From Brachionus koreanus (taxonomy: Eukaryota > Rotifera > Eurotatoria > Ploima > Brachionidae), in contig PJRA01000077.1 of the NCBI GenBank assembly GCA_016987375.1, positions 1,303,130-1,341,304 on the forward strand: 38,175 nucleotides of DNA, written 5' to 3'. Position numbers and translations under genes: made by a program. Positions within the stretch are counted from its first letter, which is position 1, and each line of letters opens with the position of its first letter. Positions 1 through 16,383 of this stretch are shown here, piece after piece. The notes under the pieces are model-generated. The model saw only the letters and a list, made by a program, of their open reading frames with translations. It was not told the origin of the DNA and searched no databases.

Positions 1-299
1 TCAAATTTAAGAGAAAAAAAAATTTTCAAATTAGTGCTTTTATTTTTTTCTTTTGCACTCTAATATTTGTAAATTTAATATATAGAAAAATTTAAATAAA
101 TAAAATAATTAATTTCTAAACTTTTGCAACATACTGTATATCGTTGAAAATGGCAATGCAATTAATCAGATCGTTTTCCGAGATTAATGTCTGAGTAGTA
201 GTATATTGCTTTCCTTCGTCAATAAGTCTCACTCAGATGAAAAAATTATATTCTAACCCGACTTGGCAAGAAGCGTTAATGAAATTCATGATCGAAAAT

Positions 300-524
300 T
301 TTATAGATCATGTCGATAAGATTGCCTGAATTTAGACCTGTTGAAGATTTTTGGTCAATATTGAATGGGAAAGTCGACGAAGCTGTGGATGGGAAGCAAA
401 AAAACTTAATCAATTGAGGCTGAGGATATGTGAAATGAGCCAAACATCAATACAGATCCTTATGGAAAGTGTCAAAAGTCGGACTGACAAAATTCGAAGA
501 AATGATATGATAGAAAAAAGTTGA
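300..524 (+). pseudogene. Tc1/mariner transposase C-terminal remnant
   Basis: Translation from 319 gives RLPEFRPVEDFWSILNGKV, which matches the end of the DDE/D catalytic domain of Tc1/mariner transposases (the LRPIEDFWSILK-type motif). The reading then shifts frame at the A-run near 397-403 and continues as GWEAKKLNQLRLRI, then ESVKSRTDKIRRNDMIEKS and a stop at 522-524. The N-terminal half is absent, so this is a dead fragment. It lies about 55 bp before a short MITE. The family call rests on the motif and is fairly secure; the exact subfamily is not. Confidence 0.7.
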
Positions 525-579
525 TAAAATAACATTTGTAAAGCTTTAAATTCTCTTTCTAAATCACTTGACTTTAGTC

Positions 580-767
580 GGCAAAATGAAAATAATTTTA
601 CATTTTACATTTTTAAATTTTCATATTTTTAGATTTTTTGTGCAATTTTTCAGAAAATTTAAAAAAACTCTCTCAAATTATTTGGTAAACAATAATAAAA
701 TTAAAAAATTTCACAAAAAATCTAAAAATATGAAAATGTATTAATGTAAAATTATTTTCATTTTGCC
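580..767. mobile_element. 188-bp foldback MITE with 9-bp target duplication
   Basis: The ends are long inverted repeats: both arms begin GGCAAAATGAAAATAATTTT and share a second block around TTCATATTTTTAGATTTTTT. The element is flanked on both sides by the 9-bp direct repeat ACTTTAGTC (571-579 and 768-776). A 9-bp duplication is typical of Mutator-like elements, so a MULE-derived MITE is the best guess. No coding capacity is seen. A partly similar stretch (AATTTCACAAAAAATCTAAA) occurs near 24662-24685. Confidence 0.8.
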
Positions 768-776
768 ACTTTAGTC

Positions 777-6917
<6,141 letters not shown>

Positions 6918-7530
6918 TTTATTGTGTAAATAAATAAAATTTTAATTATTTTTTTAATCTCATGGAGTTGTTATTTTTAAAATAAAATCAAAAATATTTA
7001 ACTAATTATTATTAGTTATAAAAATAATGGGCATAATAACCCTGTCAAATAAACTCAAATTGAAATTTTCTGATTCAAATGACTTTTTTAATTTATGATT
7101 AAAATCAAAAAATTAAAAATTCTGCTAGTCTCAACATATAAATAGTCAATTGTAAAGTTAACTGTAAATACAATCAGAGTTAAGATCTTTAAGCTAATAA
7201 AAATAAAGATTAAATTCATTTTTTCTAGATTAGAATAATAATTTTCACTAAAGTTAGTCAATACTCAACTATTTAATATTTTAAACGATCTTTAAAAAAT
7301 AGAATTTTTTACATAAATTTTCGTTAAACTAATGACAGTATAGAAATACTGCTACGTGAAGAATTTTGTATTTTTTTTTCTTTTATTTGCCTTTGAGACT
7401 TAAAATAAACAAATAATAATAATAATAGGCATAGGATTAATTATAATAGAAAAACGATGAAATCAACTATATATTTTTATTTACAAATAGAAAAAAAACA
7501 AAACACTATATAAAAATATTTTTTACTAGA
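6918..7530. other. Intergenic spacer after GCN5
   Basis: AT-rich DNA with the GCN5 poly(A) signals (AATAAA at 6929 and 6933) at its left edge and an (AAT)n microsatellite near 7408-7426. Nothing else can be supported. Confidence 0.4.
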
Positions 7531-7534
7531 TTAA

Positions 7535-7749
7535 CACTAGAAAGCCCGGCTGATTTCTCATAAAAATTTCAAATAAAGTTATATAGATGAATTAAACATT
7601 TTCTTTGAAAATTTATTAATTTTCTAAAAAATTACAATCAAGATTTTTAGTTAATAAAGATCATTTTTTAAAATCTTATTTATATGTGATAAAATCAAAG
7701 TTTTAATTTTTCAAAAAGGGGTCTAAAAAACCCCTCGGGCGTTCTAGTG
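7535..7749 (+). mobile_element. TTAA-flanked 215-bp MITE (piggyBac-type), copy 1
   Basis: The element begins CACTAGAAAGCCCGG and ends with the inverted CCGAGGGGCGT-like counterpart (CACTAGAACGCCCGAGG on the other strand). It is flanked on both sides by TTAA (7531-7534 and 7750-7753), the target duplication of piggyBac transposons. Near the right end is a small hairpin, AGGGGTCTAAAAAACCCCT. An inverted copy of exactly the same length lies at 36703-36917. No coding capacity. Confidence 0.85.
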
Positions 7750-7814
7750 TTAAGAAATTATTTGATAGATAAGAAAATTAAAAAAATTATATATAAAATG
7801 AATAAATGACCACT

Positions 7815-8150
7815 TCATTTTTTCTTCTTTATTTTGCGCGATTCATGAACATGTTCAGCATCAATTTGATTATTGTTTGAAGCAGTTCTTTTATTTGATT
7901 GAGTAGTTTGAACATCGTTGATACTTTTTTGGTTTATCACGACCCCTTCATTTTCATAAATTATTTCTGTTGCATTGTTTATTTGTATATTTGGTATTGC
8001 TTTGACATTTGCTAGGTATTCGAAGAGAGCAGTGCGCTCAGCTGTTCCGATAACGTGTTTGCACAGGTAATGTTTCGGCCATTATATACAGCTAAAACGA
8101 CTCTTCCAATCTTCTTCATTGAAATCAAAAACTATTTTTTATATCTAGTT
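7815..8150 (-). pseudogene. SWIM zinc-finger protein C-terminal remnant
   Basis: An open minus-strand frame runs for about 90 codons to a TGA at 7815-7817 and ends in a basic KIKKKK tail. It carries HYLCKHVIGTAER, the second half of a SWIM zinc finger (CxC...CxH). Upstream in the same frame is FDFNEEDWKSRFSCI and then a TAA at about 8082-8084, exactly where the CxC pair should be. SWIM fingers of this kind with a CKHVIG core are common in MULE transposases and related proteins. It is probably a transposon relic; a terminal exon of a host gene is less likely. It has no start codon of its own. Confidence 0.5.
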
Positions 8151-8194
8151 ATTTAATTGATTCTATTAGTTAATAATTTCATCAAGGTGTTAAA

Positions 8195-8790
8195 TTTGTT
8201 ATATATTTATTTATTTTATTTATTATGTGATAAAAATAGAATAAAGTCTTAAAGTCTTGATAGAGTTTCTTTAAATTTAAAAGTAGCTTTAGTAAGGAGA
8301 CCGTAGTAAACTATCCCCCTTTGGGCATTAAGCTCCAAAGGAGCTGTGGCAGTCTTTCTATCCTTTCTTTGTCCTATACCAAAGACTTCTCTGCCAATAC
8401 CCGCCTTACAGCCATTGACAGTTTTTGCATCAATAAAACATTCTTTGTCTCCTCTTAGTTTCAAACTTGCTCACTTCGTTTACTAGGTTAATTTCACATA
8501 AAAGTTAGCTATTTTAAAACATCTAAATAATGTTCCCACTTTTTCTACGATCTTCTAAACATTTAACATCTAAATCCATAAGCCTTAACTAATGCGGACT
8601 AAGTATCAAAATTTGACTGGCTTAATCGATTTTTGGAGTCTTTCAGTAATATTTATGTTATCCTTTCGAAGCACCTACACCGTATTCAAGGTGTGCTCTT
8701 ACATGTTCTTTGTAGACGTTTTTTTATTTAAACAAACAAATGAATTCCTTTTATCTTAGTATCCTATTGACTTTGAGAGTCGCTGATGAG
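8195..8790 (-). pseudogene. LINE reverse transcriptase C-terminus and 3' end, decayed
   Basis: Minus-strand frames give YKEHVRAHLEYG (the LYKSLVRPHLEYG block found after the RT domain of CR1/Jockey-type LINEs), then ITERLQKSIK and LEDRRKSGNII (typical LEYRRLRGDLI region). In an open stretch (8464-8249) DAKTVNGCKAGIG follows, resembling the terminal NAxSVNxFKxxLD segment of such ORFs. Downstream is a repeated AAGACTTTAAGACTTT stem and an AATAAA-rich tail (8195-8225). Several frameshifts separate the blocks, so it is inactive. Family level (CR1/Jockey superfamily) is inferred from motifs. Confidence 0.65.
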
Positions 8791-9253
8791 TACTGTTTTT
8801 TTTTATTTTAAGTCGATTTTGATTAAAAAGACAAGATTCCTCCCATCAAAAGTTTCTTTATTATGTTAAATCGATTCTAAATCGTTCTTATTAAACACAC
8901 CTTTCATTTTATTCTTTAGGAACAAATCTTTTTTTTCTTCTAAATCCATTCTCAGGGTTCATTAACAATTGCTTTTATTAAATTGAACCTTTTTTTTTTA
9001 TTGTTTTTTAGAATCATTAAAATAATTTTGAATTAAAAAATAATTTTTTTAAAAAATTTTGAATTTTTTCTAAAATTTTCAACATCACGATTGTACCATG
9101 TTTTTTTAAAAATAAGCCAAAACTTCCGAATGACATAATCCTAATTCATTTAAAAATACATTTTTTCTTTTTAATTTTGTTAATTTTTTTTTTTTTTTTA
9201 GAAAATTAGTAAATTTAAAATATTTTTATTTATATAAAAATTTTAGAAAAAAA
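8791..9253. other. Spacer upstream of VPS41
   Basis: T-rich DNA that may include further decayed LINE sequence at its left side. No coding block is supportable. The last bases read ATTTTAG followed by A8 and the VPS41 ATG, resembling a splice acceptor just before the start codon. Confidence 0.4.
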
Positions 9254-12200
9254 ATGGCAGAAGCTTCAGAATATGCCGAGGACATTGAAGATGAAGAAGA
9301 AGAAGAAAGCGATTATGCCGAGGCTGAACCAGTTCTTGCTTATTCACGTATTAAAAACGATGTTGTAGGAATAATCGAAAATGATTCGGTTAGTTGTATT
9401 AAAGCAGACCGTAAGGTAAAGCTCCAATTTATTTCAAAAATCAATACTAATTTTTGGCCAAGTTTTTGATTATAGGAACTCATTGGGGTCGTATACATGT
9501 CATGGATCATGACGGTAACAAAATTTTAACCAAAGAGCCGGTATTCTTTAACAATAATGACCTTTCAGTGGATAAATGTTTTTCTTTAGCATGAATTAAC
9601 AGTCAATGATCTTACAATTGACTTCAAAGAAGAATACGTGGCCTCGTGCAGTGACGACGGTAAAGTCTCAGTTTTTGGTCTGTTCGAATCTGAACACGAT
9701 CAAATAATTGAATTCAACAGACCAATAAAAAGTATCGAATTGGCACCGAATTTTTTCCAAACATTCAGTTTTGTTACTGGTGACACCAAACTTGTCTTAG
9801 TTGAGCGAGGATTTATGGGACGTCGAAAAACCACTATTCTTCATCAAGGCGAAGGAATTATCCGAAACATAAAATGGTGCAATGATCTAATTGCCTGGTC
9901 GAATGAAAAGGGCGTCAAAATTTACTGTCTGGCCGAAAGTAAGATCATTAGTTTTATAGCTAAAGACCACGAGCCTAGTTTAAGAGACGAGCTTTACAGA
10001 TGTTCTCTACTATGGCAAGATAAAGATTCCTTAATAATTGGATGGGCTGATAGATTTAAAGTATGCAAAATAATTAGATCAAAGAGTTCAGCTTTAATCT
10101 CTCATATTGAAATAACCAGTTTGGTTAAGACTGATTTTTATATTGTTGGTTTGGCACCATTCAAAGACCAAAATCAATTTCTGCTGCTTTGCTATGAAAA
10201 AACTGAGGATACACGACCACATATTAGAGTCGCCCAAGCCAGTCCGGACTCTTTTATTGAGATATCGTTTGATGCAATTACAATTAAAGAATACCAAAAT
10301 AATCGGCCATTTGAATACCGTTTAGATTACATTCTAAACGAAGGCTCATATTTTATCCTTAGTCCCAAAGATTTGATCAAAGCAACACCAAGGTCTTTTG
10401 ATGATCATATTAAATGGTTGATGGAAAGACTTAACTTCGAACAAGCGTTGGAAGATATTAAAACTTCTCCTGAATCACCCAAGGTATTCACTTATCAAGT
10501 AGTTGGCTTGAACTTCATTGATTATTTGATATCAGTCAAAGAGTACAAAGAAGCTGCTGACTGGTGCAGTAGAGTAACTTTGTCTGAAAAAAATTGGGAG
10601 GAAAAAATTTTAATTTTTGCTAAAGAGTCCAAATTAAAAGTATGAGAATAATATTTGTATATAAATTTAATTTTGAAATTTTATTTAAATTAAAAGGATA
10701 TTTTTGAGAAAATTCCGTCATCAAATCCTGTCCTTTCGCCAGAAATCTATGAAAAAGTGTTGAACGAGTTTTTGAGGTCCGGTGATTTTGAGATTTTTAA
10801 GTATTTAATCAAAAAATGGCCATGTGACATTTATGGTTTGGATTGTGTCACTCAAGCTATTGCTACCTATGGTAACAAGGGTAAAAACAAAATTTTGGAT
10901 GAATGTCTGGCCTTAATGTAATTTTAATTTTTTTTTTAATTTCCTCTAAATTTTTCCAATTAATCATAGTTCTATAATATATTTAAATAAGCCATGAATT
11001 CCCTGATTCTCAAACTAATTCAAAAATATAAATTATTGATTAAATCTAAAACTTTAAAATTGAATATAAATAATTTTGTCTTTAGGCAGTTTTTTGGAAT
11101 AAAACCAGGACCAGGCGCATGTTATAATCCCTTTCATTAAATCTTGTGGTATCGTTATATTTATTTGTAATTTTATTTGATTAAATATTAGTTTAGTTTA
11201 GTTTATTCAATAAGGGTGAGGTAGAAAAAAAAGAGGAAAAACATATAATAAATTTTAACAAATTTAGCTTATTTAATGAGAGAAAAAAAACATAACTCAT
11301 AAAGTCAAAAAGAGAATAAAACATAAAATTAATAAAAAAAATTTAATTAATTAGAATGAGGCGAAAATTAGACCAGGTTTTGGTTCAAGAATTTAGCAAC
11401 TAAATAGACCTTAAAACATTTATTTCATCTTCATATGACCCAGTCTCCGTAATAAACCCATTTAAATCAAAATAATTGTACTCTGTGCCAAAGCAATAGT
11501 CCTCATCTAATGAAAGTAACTACAAAATATTTTCTAAATAGACCCAAAACAGGTCGGAAGCGAAAAGCTGGTCATTGTTTAAAATATTATCAATGAAGAA
11601 ATAAAAGTAAAAATTAATGTTTTTTATCCCTTTTATTCAATTGAATATATGTATTTTTCTTTTAAAAATTTTTGATTCTGGGTTATGTTTTTTATCTTTT
11701 TTATTCAACTGATTTTTTTTCTGAAATAAAATTGAAATTTTGTCTTATGTTTTTATTTCTTTTTTTATGTTTTTTTATTTCTTTATATGTTTCGTTCTAC
11801 CTGTCTCATTGAATAAATAATATGGATGAAATAAACAAGGAACTATAAGAAGTAAAATTAGACGGCATTAAATATAAAAGTTTATTATATGAAAAACCAA
11901 ATACAACTATAAAACTATAGAAGAAGTAAACAGACCAGTAGATAAACTAATATGAGAAATTATTTTAAGAGTGATAAGGGTTAAAAATACATATGGCTAA
12001 AAAACATTTAAAACTTAAAACTGATAACTTTGAATTTCTTTTAGTCAACAAAATTGCATTTTTTTTTAACCGGTTTCATAAAACTTAAAATTTGAAAAAA
12101 ATAATAATCAAATAAAATTATTTTATTTGTAAAAATAAAAATTTTGATTTTTAAGCCAGCAATGTCCAAAAAAAAAAGAGTCATTTGACTAAAATTTAAA

Positions 12201-13542
12201 ATTTTTCCTAAAAATATTGCTTCTCTAAAAATCAAAATTTTTATTTAAAAATTGGATAAATTACAAAAATTAATGGAAATTATTAAAAAAATTTTTGATC
12301 TTTGTTTTCAACTTGTTTTAAACAAAACAAACTGTGTTATTAATATTTTTATTTTATCTAAAAGGTATGAATACCAAAAAATGTTTGACAAAGCCTTTGA
12401 AATTTACATTAATTTACAAGATCAAGCTGTGTTCGATTTTCTTCTAAAACATGAATTATTTGAGTGTGCTTATAAAAATTTAATCGAGCTTATATCTTTA
12501 AATAAAGAGGTAATATACTTGATTTGAATAAATTTTGAAGTAAATTTTTATCTTTTAAGAAAGCTATTGATATTTTAGTCGAAAATGTTGAAAAGCTACC
12601 TGTCAAACGAGTGGCTGAAAGACTCAACAAGAATAAACTATACTTGCACTATGTAAGTAAATTTTTAAATTGAGGCAATCTCTTTAAATAATGCTTAATC
12701 TCAGTAAATATTCTATATTGGATTTATTATTAAATTTTATCAAGTTTGATTTATTTTTCAATACCTTATTTTTATAACTTAATTTTAAGTATCTTGACGC
12801 TATTTTTGAGAAAGATCCGAATATATCACGCGAGTTTCATACAATTCAAGTTGTTTTGTATGCTGAATTTCAGCGAGATAAACTCCTGAAGTTCTTACAA
12901 TCAAGTCAGTATATATCGTTGACCCAGGCTCAGAAGGAGCTTCAAGAGCGTGATTTGGGGCCTGAAATAGTATACATACTGGAGCGTACTGGTCAAATAA
13001 AAAAAGCTTTACAAATAGTTCTTCATGCCATTAAAGATGTAAATCAGGCCATTGAGTTTTGCAAAAGACACAATGACAAGGATTTATGGGAAGATTTAAT
13101 CAAATATTCGGTCAACAAACCTGATTACATAATAGGTCTTTTAAACAATATTGGAACTCATGTAGACCCAGTCGATTTGATTAATCGAATTCCCAATGGA
13201 GTAACTATTAGAGGCTTGAGAGATGCGTTGGTTAAAATATTGTCTGATTATAGAGTACAAATTTCGCTTCTTGAGGGATCTAAGAGTATTATGACCAGAG
13301 ACTGTTTTAATTTGCTGGAAAAGCAGATTAAGGTTGTAAGGCAAGGTGTAAGTGTTGACGATGACCAAAAATGTCCATCTTGTGATGAATCGTTGATGGC
13401 ATTCAATTCAAATATTGCAAGAGGTTTGAGAATATTCGAATGTAGGCATTCGTTTCATGAAGATTGTGTTCAGGATAGTATTACATGTTCAATTTGTAGT
13501 CAAAACAAAAATTCAGTTTTGTCCTTATTAAATGCCGATTGA
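9254..13542 (+). CDS. VPS41: VPS41, HOPS complex subunit
   Basis: VPS41 is a subunit of the HOPS tethering complex that brings Rab7-positive late endosomes and autophagosomes to lysosomes; it also acts in AP-3 traffic. Seven exons with GT-AG introns are deduced: 9254-9415, 9463-9540, 9590-10639, 10697-10917, 12365-12509, 12560-12652 and 12790-13542, giving about 833 aa (human 854). The N-terminus MAEASEYAEDIEDEEEEE resembles the acidic VPS41 start. Exon 2 restores FLIIGTHWGRIHV. Residues ~50-330 are the beta-propeller (SCSDDGKVSVFGLF, LIAWSNEKGVKI). The middle is the clathrin-heavy-chain repeat region, with LLNNIGTHVDPVDLINRI. The C-terminus is a RING-H2-like finger (CPSC...CRHSFHEDC...CSIC). 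Intron 4 (1447 bp) contains a transposon; the other introns are 47-137 bp. AATAAA lies about 20 nt after the stop. Confidence 0.95.
11202..11817. mobile_element. 616-bp TIR element in VPS41 intron 4
   Basis: The left end TTTATTCAATAAGGGTGAGG and the inverted right end (TTTATTCAATGAGACAGGTA on the other strand) form imperfect terminal repeats of about 25 bp, both running into GGTAGAA. Inside are several shorter T-rich repeats of the same theme and a minus-strand coding remnant. No target duplication was recognised, and no superfamily can be named. Confidence 0.5.
11400..11612 (-). pseudogene. Coding remnant inside the intronic TIR element
   Basis: One minus-strand frame reads FFIDNILNNDQLFASDLFWV, then YLENIL and a single TAG, then LLSLDEDYCFGTEYNYFDLN, GFITETGSYEDEINVLRSI and a stop at 11400-11402. 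The amino-acid composition (acidic and aromatic, few Lys/Asn-only runs) is more protein-like than the surrounding AT-rich frames. I do not recognise the family. The position within the terminal repeats suggests a decayed transposon ORF, perhaps a transposase fragment. Confidence 0.4.
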
Positions 13543-13736
13543 TTCTTAGAGATTATTTTTTAAATAAATTATTTATTTCATTATTTTCTTTTTAAATAAA
13601 AATTTCTACCGTGTATTTTTTTTTATATTTAATTCATCCCAGGAACGAAATCCTAATTAAAATCTTAAGCAATACATGTCAAGTTCTTAATCCAGGACGG
13701 TATTTCGGACGGACGGCAACCATTCGACTATACGGG

Positions 13737-13815
13737 CTATCCTCCGTATAGCCGAGTGGTTTGCGTGTTAGTCATGCAAGCAGAGGGTGGAGGGTTCAAA
13801 ACCCACTGAGGGTAG
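13737..13815 (+). other. tRNA-like segment inside the long-TIR element
   Basis: CTATCCTC at the left pairs with GAGGGTAG at the right as an acceptor-like stem. Between them are AGCCGAGTGGT (matches the A box of Leu/Ser tRNAs) and GGGTTCAAAACCC (B-box-like T arm). TGCGT/ATGCA can form an anticodon stem around GTTAGTC, which would read TAG (Leu). The D stem and T stem are imperfect, so it is more like a decayed tRNA or tRNA-derived SINE head than a working tRNA gene. A separate 8-bp hairpin CTATACGG/CCGTATAG overlaps its left part. Confidence 0.45.
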
Positions 13816-13837
13816 AAAAATCTTCTCTGCAATACGG

Positions 13838-13955
13838 NNNNNNNNNNNNNNNNNNNNNNNNNNNNNNNNNNNNNNNNNNNNNNNNNNNNNNNNNNNNNNN
13901 NNNNNNNNNNNNNNNNNNNNNNNNNNNNNNNNNNNNNNNNNNNNNNNNNNNNNNN
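13838..13955. other. Assembly gap (118 N)
   Basis: A run of unknown bases in the interior of the long-TIR element. Its real length is unknown; a repeat-induced assembly break is likely. Confidence 0.99.
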
Positions 13956-14144
13956 AAAAGAAAGTCAATCAAGAACTGGTTTGAATCTTATAAGATCTTA
14001 TAAGTTAGAGAAAATTTGTGTTAAGAAAATTCAAGAAAAGCATAAGAATCTTAAATCTTTTGAAATCTTTCTAGGATCCTATACCGTCCTGGATTAAGAA
14101 CTTGACATGTCCTGCTTAAGATTTTTATTAGGATTTGTTTTCTG

Positions 14145-15179
14145 GGATTCGAATATTTATTACTACAGCCTTTGCCAATTGTCCTCTTAAAATTTTATAC
14201 AAAAAATTTTAGTATTTTTGGTAAGAATGCTGCAAAAAATAAATTAATGCTTATCGAATGTCTTTTCGAATGGAAATTTTGCTTATTAGTAAAAAGATCT
14301 TTATCAACTTCTGTTCCTATATATCCAACAATGGCCCAGCTCTCAAGCATTCAAATTATTTTGATCTATCAGAATCTTTGTCCAAATTAACTCATTTAAA
14401 ACACTTAATCAGTTATCCAGAAACTTTTAGAAAGGAGGTTTTGCACTAAATTAAAACTTGTCATTTATTTAAGCTATCTTGTTTTCAATATAGTCTCAAA
14501 GTTGACCACCAAAAAATTGTCCTTTATAAATTATATTTAAAATAATGGAAAACTGGCTTCAACAATACTAAATTAATGCTATTCATTGTTAAAAAGAACT
14601 AAGTCAGTAATGAACCTAAATTCTTAATCAATGATTATCCAAAATTAGTGTTGATAATCGATTTTCAATTATCAATTCAAAAATCAATTTTCTGTAATTT
14701 TAAGCATAACATTAATATGATAAAAAAATTCTTAAAGAGAAAAATTTTTTCAATCCATTGGAACTGATTTCCAGCACTTTCCGAAATTTATGAATGGGTT
14801 ACTTTGAAAAAATTATCTATATAATTTTTTCAAAGTATTAGATTGGGTTGTTTTTATATTAAAAATTTTTAGACTCTTGGACTTCATATTTATTTAATTA
14901 ATAGTTGTAGGGGAACACCCCTGGGTTTGTCAGAATAGCCTTTGCCTTCGTTTAAACCCTCAAATTTAAAATCAAATTTTTACCAAAAAAAAAAGAGTCA
15001 AAAGATGATTGAGAAAAAAGCATTTGAAAAAATTTATGTATTAATAGATTACTGAAAATTTAGAGCTTATTAAAATATGAAGTTATAAATTATAAAAAGA
15101 TAATAGAAGTTTATAAAATTAAGTTAATAAATAAATAGATTAGAGATTTATAAGAGTCGAATATTTTCTATTATTTTAT
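14145..15179. other. Gene-free region
   Basis: AT-rich DNA. Two overlapping plus-strand open stretches at 14172-14449 have no recognisable domain. A small hairpin AGGGGAACACCCCT lies at about 14909-14922. Nothing else is supportable. Confidence 0.4.
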
Positions 15180-15990
15180 TTCTTGAAATAACTACATTGG
15201 TGTTGTGTAGCGATTCATATTTGAGTTGAAAGCAGTTTGCTCGTATTTGTGGATTTCTCTTGTTATCAATTCTTTTTTGACTTAGCTTCTAGGAATTTGA
15301 CGAAGGTGATTAATTCTCTCTTCGATCGTATCAAGCTTAAGTATCCTATGTATTGTTCGAATAGAAGTTTTGATTAGAAAGTACTTTATAATTTTTAGAA
15401 TCTTTTTGAATTTTCTGAAGGCTTGACTTGATTCTTTCAGTCCCTACATTAATTAACACAAAGCAGTAGCCAAAAAGTGATCTAATTAGAGGCTTATAGA
15501 ACTGTACGTTTAAGGATAAGAAATTTGGCAACTTTTAATATTTTAAAACCCAGAAATGTGAGATTTGATTCTAACGGGACTTCAAGACTTCCAATTATTT
15601 AATTCATTCACCTTTATTTCTATGATACTCTTGTGAGCATAGTCTTGGTTTTCTAATTTTTTAATTAACTCCAATGTACCGTATCTGATTGATTAAAATT
15701 AGCGAGATCTGTAAATTCATCTTAAATCTTATCAACTTTTGACTTTTTGAGAATTTTTGATTGTTTGTAGTCCACTGAATTTAAAATTTTCTTGCGTTCA
15801 TTTAGTTGATTTTTCTGAAAATTTTTCGTAGCCTTCTTTTTTTTTTGACAAGTACAAGTACGGACCCTGGAACGGGATATTTTTGTCGATTCGGCTATAG
15901 CATTTTTAATGTTAACTGTGAGGTATTCAATCGCTTTGTCTAAAGTTTCTGAAGAAAATTGATCTATACAAAATTCACTTTAGAAAATAA
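15180..15990 (-). pseudogene. Decayed LINE fragments
   Basis: Minus-strand translations show LINE ORF2 pieces in several frames. At 15531-15380 FYKPLIRSLFGYCFVLINVG, followed by RIKSSLQKIQ, matches the post-RT block in which YKSLVRSLFDY is followed by a segment ending in Q..QN. DTIEERINHLRQI follows near 15320. At about 15985-15800 TLDKAIEYLTVNIKNAIAES resembles the linker between endonuclease and RT domains. The RT core is missing between these blocks, so this copy has a large internal deletion as well as frameshifts. It appears to be a different family from the LINE at 20.9-24.4 kb. Confidence 0.55.
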
Positions 15991-16383
15991 AATAAATAAA
16001 AGTGTTACTGATTTGATCCAGGAGCAACATTTGACTTGATTGAATATATTAGAACTGATAGAAATTAATAAAAGTTTTAGCAGAATAAAACAGAATATTT
16101 AAAATGACTTTAAATTAAATAATTCTCAAGATATCGTGAAAAATCTAATAAAAACATATTTTAGTTAATAGATAAACTGGCACTTAAAATCTAATCAAAT
16201 TAATTGATGTTTTTGGTAAAACTTGAGACCTGATCTATAAATAGAAAAAGAAAATTACAAATTCATTACATCTGAATTCTTAGAACTTTATGAATTTTTT
16301 CTTAATCGAATTAGCTTAGTCTTATCTTAATGGGATGTTAAGCACATAAAACAAAAAGAAGGCTTCTTCTTCTTACATTTTAA
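15991..16383. other. Gene-free spacer
   Basis: AT-rich sequence without supportable features; it ends at the TTAA that flanks the next MITE. Confidence 0.35.

Larger units (their letters stand above)
13640..14144. mobile_element. Long-TIR element (CAG...CTG ends) with internal gap
   Basis: The left end (13640-13704) and right end (about 14079-14144) are inverted copies over about 65 bp, sharing ACATGTCAAGTTCTTAATCC and then AGGACGGTAT. The termini are CAGGAAC and CAGAAAA when both are read inward. CAG...CTG ends are common in hAT elements, but no clear 8-bp target duplication is visible. Its middle holds a tRNA-like segment and a run of 118 N. It begins about 100 bp after the VPS41 stop codon. 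Confidence 0.75.

Noticed and set aside
8782..8788. CTGATGA, the core of hammerhead ribozymes
   Set aside because: No matching GAAA core or flanking helices; the base string is explained by decayed LINE coding sequence on the other strand.
9231..9240. TATATAAAAA as a TATA box for VPS41
   Set aside because: It lies only about 14 bp before the ATG, so transcription would begin inside the coding region.
14172..14449. Two overlapping plus-strand open frames next to the long-TIR element
   Set aside because: They compete in different frames, have no recognisable motif and no splice or poly(A) context.
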